From: Bacillus sp. NP157
Lineage (GTDB): Bacteria > Pseudomonadota > Gammaproteobacteria > Xanthomonadales > Rhodanobacteraceae
Assembly: GCA_018889975.1 (NCBI GenBank)
Contig: CP076546.1
Span: 2,542,001 to 2,606,000, forward strand
Direction of reading: 5' to 3'
DNA: 64,000 nt
Part shown: positions 62,386-64,000 of the stretch, piece by piece
Layout of the letters: every line of letters begins with the position of its first letter
How positions within the stretch are numbered: the stretch's first letter is position 1
Translations under genes and position numbers: made by a program
Notes under the pieces: model-generated
The model's input: only the letters and a program-made list of their open reading frames with translations
The model's database searches: none
What the model was told of the DNA's origin: nothing

Positions 62386-63671
62386 GCGCGTCGCTCGCCG
62401 ATCACCTCGCCGACGCGATGGCGGACTTGCAGGACGCTAGCCTGGTCGTCGCCTATAGCGGCGGCCCGGACTCCACCGCGCTGCTGCATGCGCTGGCGAC
62501 GCTGTCCCCTCGGCCGGCCCTGCGCGCGATGCACATCGACCACGGGCTGCAGGCCGAAAGCGGCCTCTGGGCCGTGCATTGCCGGCGCTTCTGCGAATCC
62601 CTCGACGTGCCGTTCGAATCCGTTCGCGTCAGCGTGGACCTGAGCCGCGGCGAGGGCATGGAGGCCGCCGCACGGCGGGCACGCCGCAGCGCCTTCACCG
62701 CCGCCCTGCGGCCCGGTGAGCGGCTGGTCCTCGCCCACCATCGCGACGACCAGGTCGAAACCGTGTTGCTCAAGCTGATGCGCGGTGCCGGCCCCGAAGG
62801 CCTTGCCGGGATGCGTGAACTGCGTCCGCTCGGCGCCGGCGCCCAGTGGCGCCCCTTGCTCGGCCTGCCACGCGATGCCTTGCTCGACCACGTGGCGCTG
62901 CACGCACTGGACACCGTGCACGATCCGTCCAATGACGATCCCCGCGTGGCCCGCGCCTGGCTGCGTGGCACGGTGCTGCCGGCACTGCGCGAGCACTGGC
63001 CGCACGCGGGACAAAGCATCGTCCACAGTGCCCGGCTTTGCGGCGACGCCGCCGCCTGCCTGCGCGACGGCTGGATGGATGCCTACGCGCGCCTGCGCGG
63101 CGCGGACGGCAGCCTGGATGCACCAGGCTGGCTCGACCTGCCCGACGCATGGCGCGGCCCCCTGCTCGACCACTGGCTGCATGCGGCGGGCCTGTCCGCC
63201 CCCACCAGCGCACAGCGCGACACGCTTGGACGGCAAGTGCGCGAGGCCGGCGCCGAGCGCTTGCCCATCGTCGGCTGGCTCGATACCGAGGTGCGCGCGT
63301 GGCGCGGACGCCTCTGGGCCATGCGGCGCCAGGCCGCCTTCGACACCGGCTGGTCGGCGACCTGGCAGGGCGAGCCGCTGGCACTGCCAGGCGGCGGCTC
63401 GATCACGCTGGGCGGCCCACGGCTGCCGAGCCCGGTCACGGTCCGTTACCGGCAAGGTGGCGAAACGCTCAAGCCCGTGGGCGATCGCCACACGCGTGAA
63501 CTTCGCGACCTGTTCCAGCAGGCCGCGGTACCGCCGTGGGAACGGCCGCGCATGCCGCTCGTGGTCGATGGCGACACAGTGCTCGCGGTGGCCGACCGCT
63601 GGCTCAGCGAGGCCGGAAAACCCCTGTTCGACGAGGCCGCGGCAACGCCCCTGTGGCATCGCGGCGATTGA
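62382..63671 (+). CDS. tilS: tRNA(Ile)-lysidine synthase
   Basis: A 429-residue enzyme that adds lysine to C34 of tRNA-Ile(CAU), changing its decoding from AUG to AUA. The PP-loop ATP site is AYSGGPDSTALL (residues 26-31). HIDHGLQAES, AHHRDDQVETVLLKLMRGAG and the C-terminal lysine/tRNA-binding part (RYRQGGETLKPVGDRHTRELRDLFQQAAVPPWERPRMPLV) are complete. Essential in most bacteria. It is translationally coupled to the NYN gene rather than directly after accA, the usual place in this group. Confidence 0.96.
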   Translation: MSASLADHLADAMADLQDASLVVAYSGGPDSTALLHALATLSPRPALRAMHIDHGLQAESGLWAVHCRRFCESLDVPFESVRVSVDLSRGEGMEAAARRARRSAFTAALRPGERLVLAHHRDDQVETVLLKLMRGAGPEGLAGMRELRPLGAGAQWRPLLGLPRDALLDHVALHALDTVHDPSNDDPRVARAWLRGTVLPALREHWPHAGQSIVHSARLCGDAAACLRDGWMDAYARLRGADGSLDAPGWLDLPDAWRGPLLDHWLHAAGLSAPTSAQRDTLGRQVREAGAERLPIVGWLDTEVRAWRGRLWAMRRQAAFDTGWSATWQGEPLALPGGGSITLGGPRLPSPVTVRYRQGGETLKPVGDRHTRELRDLFQQAAVPPWERPRMPLVVDGDTVLAVADRWLSEAGKPLFDEAAATPLWHRGD

Positions 63672-63703
63672 TCGAAACGCCTTAGTGAGCTAGTTTTGCC
63701 GCC

Positions 63704-63964
63704 ATGCCGAAGTCCCCCGCCAGCGCCGTACCCGCCTCGTCGATCGCCGAGTTCGAGCTCTCGCTCGACGAACTCGAGCAACTGGTTACGCGGATGGAAG
63801 GCGGCGAGCTGAGCCTGGACGAATCGCTGAAATCCTTCGAGCGCGGCATCGGCCTTTACCGGCAGTGCCAGACGGCCCTGGAGCAGGCGGAACTACGCGT
63901 GCGCCTGCTGCTCGATCCCGAAGCCCCCGATACCGCCGAACCCTTTGATTCCCGCAACGACTGA
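63704..63964 (+). CDS. xseB: Exodeoxyribonuclease VII small subunit
   Basis: An 86-residue helical subunit of ExoVII, which cuts single-stranded DNA with Xse[52 protein letters not shown] is the standard family core. The C-terminal tail is acidic. ispA usually follows xseB in this group; only 36 bases after its stop are visible. Confidence 0.96.
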   Translation: MPKSPASAVPASSIAEFELSLDELEQLVTRMEGGELSLDESLKSFERGIGLYRQCQTALEQAELRVRLLLDPEAPDTAEPFDSRND

Positions 63965-64000
63965 CCTGCCGGCGCCGCTGAAGGCGCTGGTCGGCAGGGC

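Noticed and set aside
63945-64000. Possible start of ispA (TTG at 63945) after xseB
   Set aside because: Gene order would fit, but only 56 bases are visible and no family motif can be seen.

Overview
The window is a GC-rich chromosomal segment with dense coding, short intergenic gaps and many overlaps of 1-13 bases between start and stop codons. Gene content points to the gammaproteobacterial order Xanthomonadales, most likely Rhodanobacteraceae (Luteibacter/Dyella-like; this is inference). Supporting features are the pilB-pilC-pilD-coaE block, a heme oxygenase-bacteriophytochrome pair of the Xanthomonas type (phytochrome ending in PAS, no kinase), an NPP-type phosphodiesterase, many secreted proteases and lipoproteins, and REP sequences of the GTAGGAGC...GCGA family. 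No plasmid, phage, IS transposase, CRISPR array or rRNA/tRNA gene was seen. Layout: 1-4784 is the end of a surface-polysaccharide cluster (glycosyltransferases, an NDP-sugar epimerase and a methyltransferase). 4939-12143 holds type IV pilus assembly genes, coaE and two c-di-GMP proteins (EAL and HD-GYP). 12241-15993 has msrA, hutU and a gene-poor repeat island. 16049-24193 carries a phosphodiesterase, a light-sensing operon (bphO-bphP), bpt, a cobalamin-binding-like protein and a two-component system behind a CRP/Clp box. 24379-33874 is metabolic: pdxH, aroK-aroB, hemE, a glycerate-kinase-like gene, PBP1b and small companions. 33880-43106 holds a TPR-like membrane protein, purT, a transglutaminase, an SPFH/ribbon-helix-helix pair, a SCO1/PCuAC copper pair, acylphosphatase, a thioredoxin-like protein and a YihY membrane protein. 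43187-53287 has wrbA, an AidB-like acyl-CoA dehydrogenase, a half-length asparaginase, two secreted proteases (S8 and M4), sufT and an ECF sigma/putative anti-sigma/DUF3106 operon. 53399-64000 has a nitroreductase, a 5' nuclease, a NUDIX hydrolase, dnaE, accA, a NYN/LOTUS protein, tilS and xseB. Functional links: pilB/C/D sit beside c-di-GMP phosphodiesterases, which commonly control pilus motility; bphO makes the biliverdin that bphP binds; hemE (tetrapyrrole synthesis) is elsewhere in the window. The most unusual item is a family of three diverged intergenic repeats (14888-15020, 15271-15509, 61279-61518). Each is closed by 18-22 bp inverted arms and holds a row of small hairpins. Base changes between copies are compensatory in at least four stems, a single-base indel falls in a loop, and REP elements flank the copies. 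This suggests a selected RNA or single-stranded DNA fold, possibly mobilised with REPs. REP elements also supply the stop codons of two genes and lie inside the coding region of bphO.
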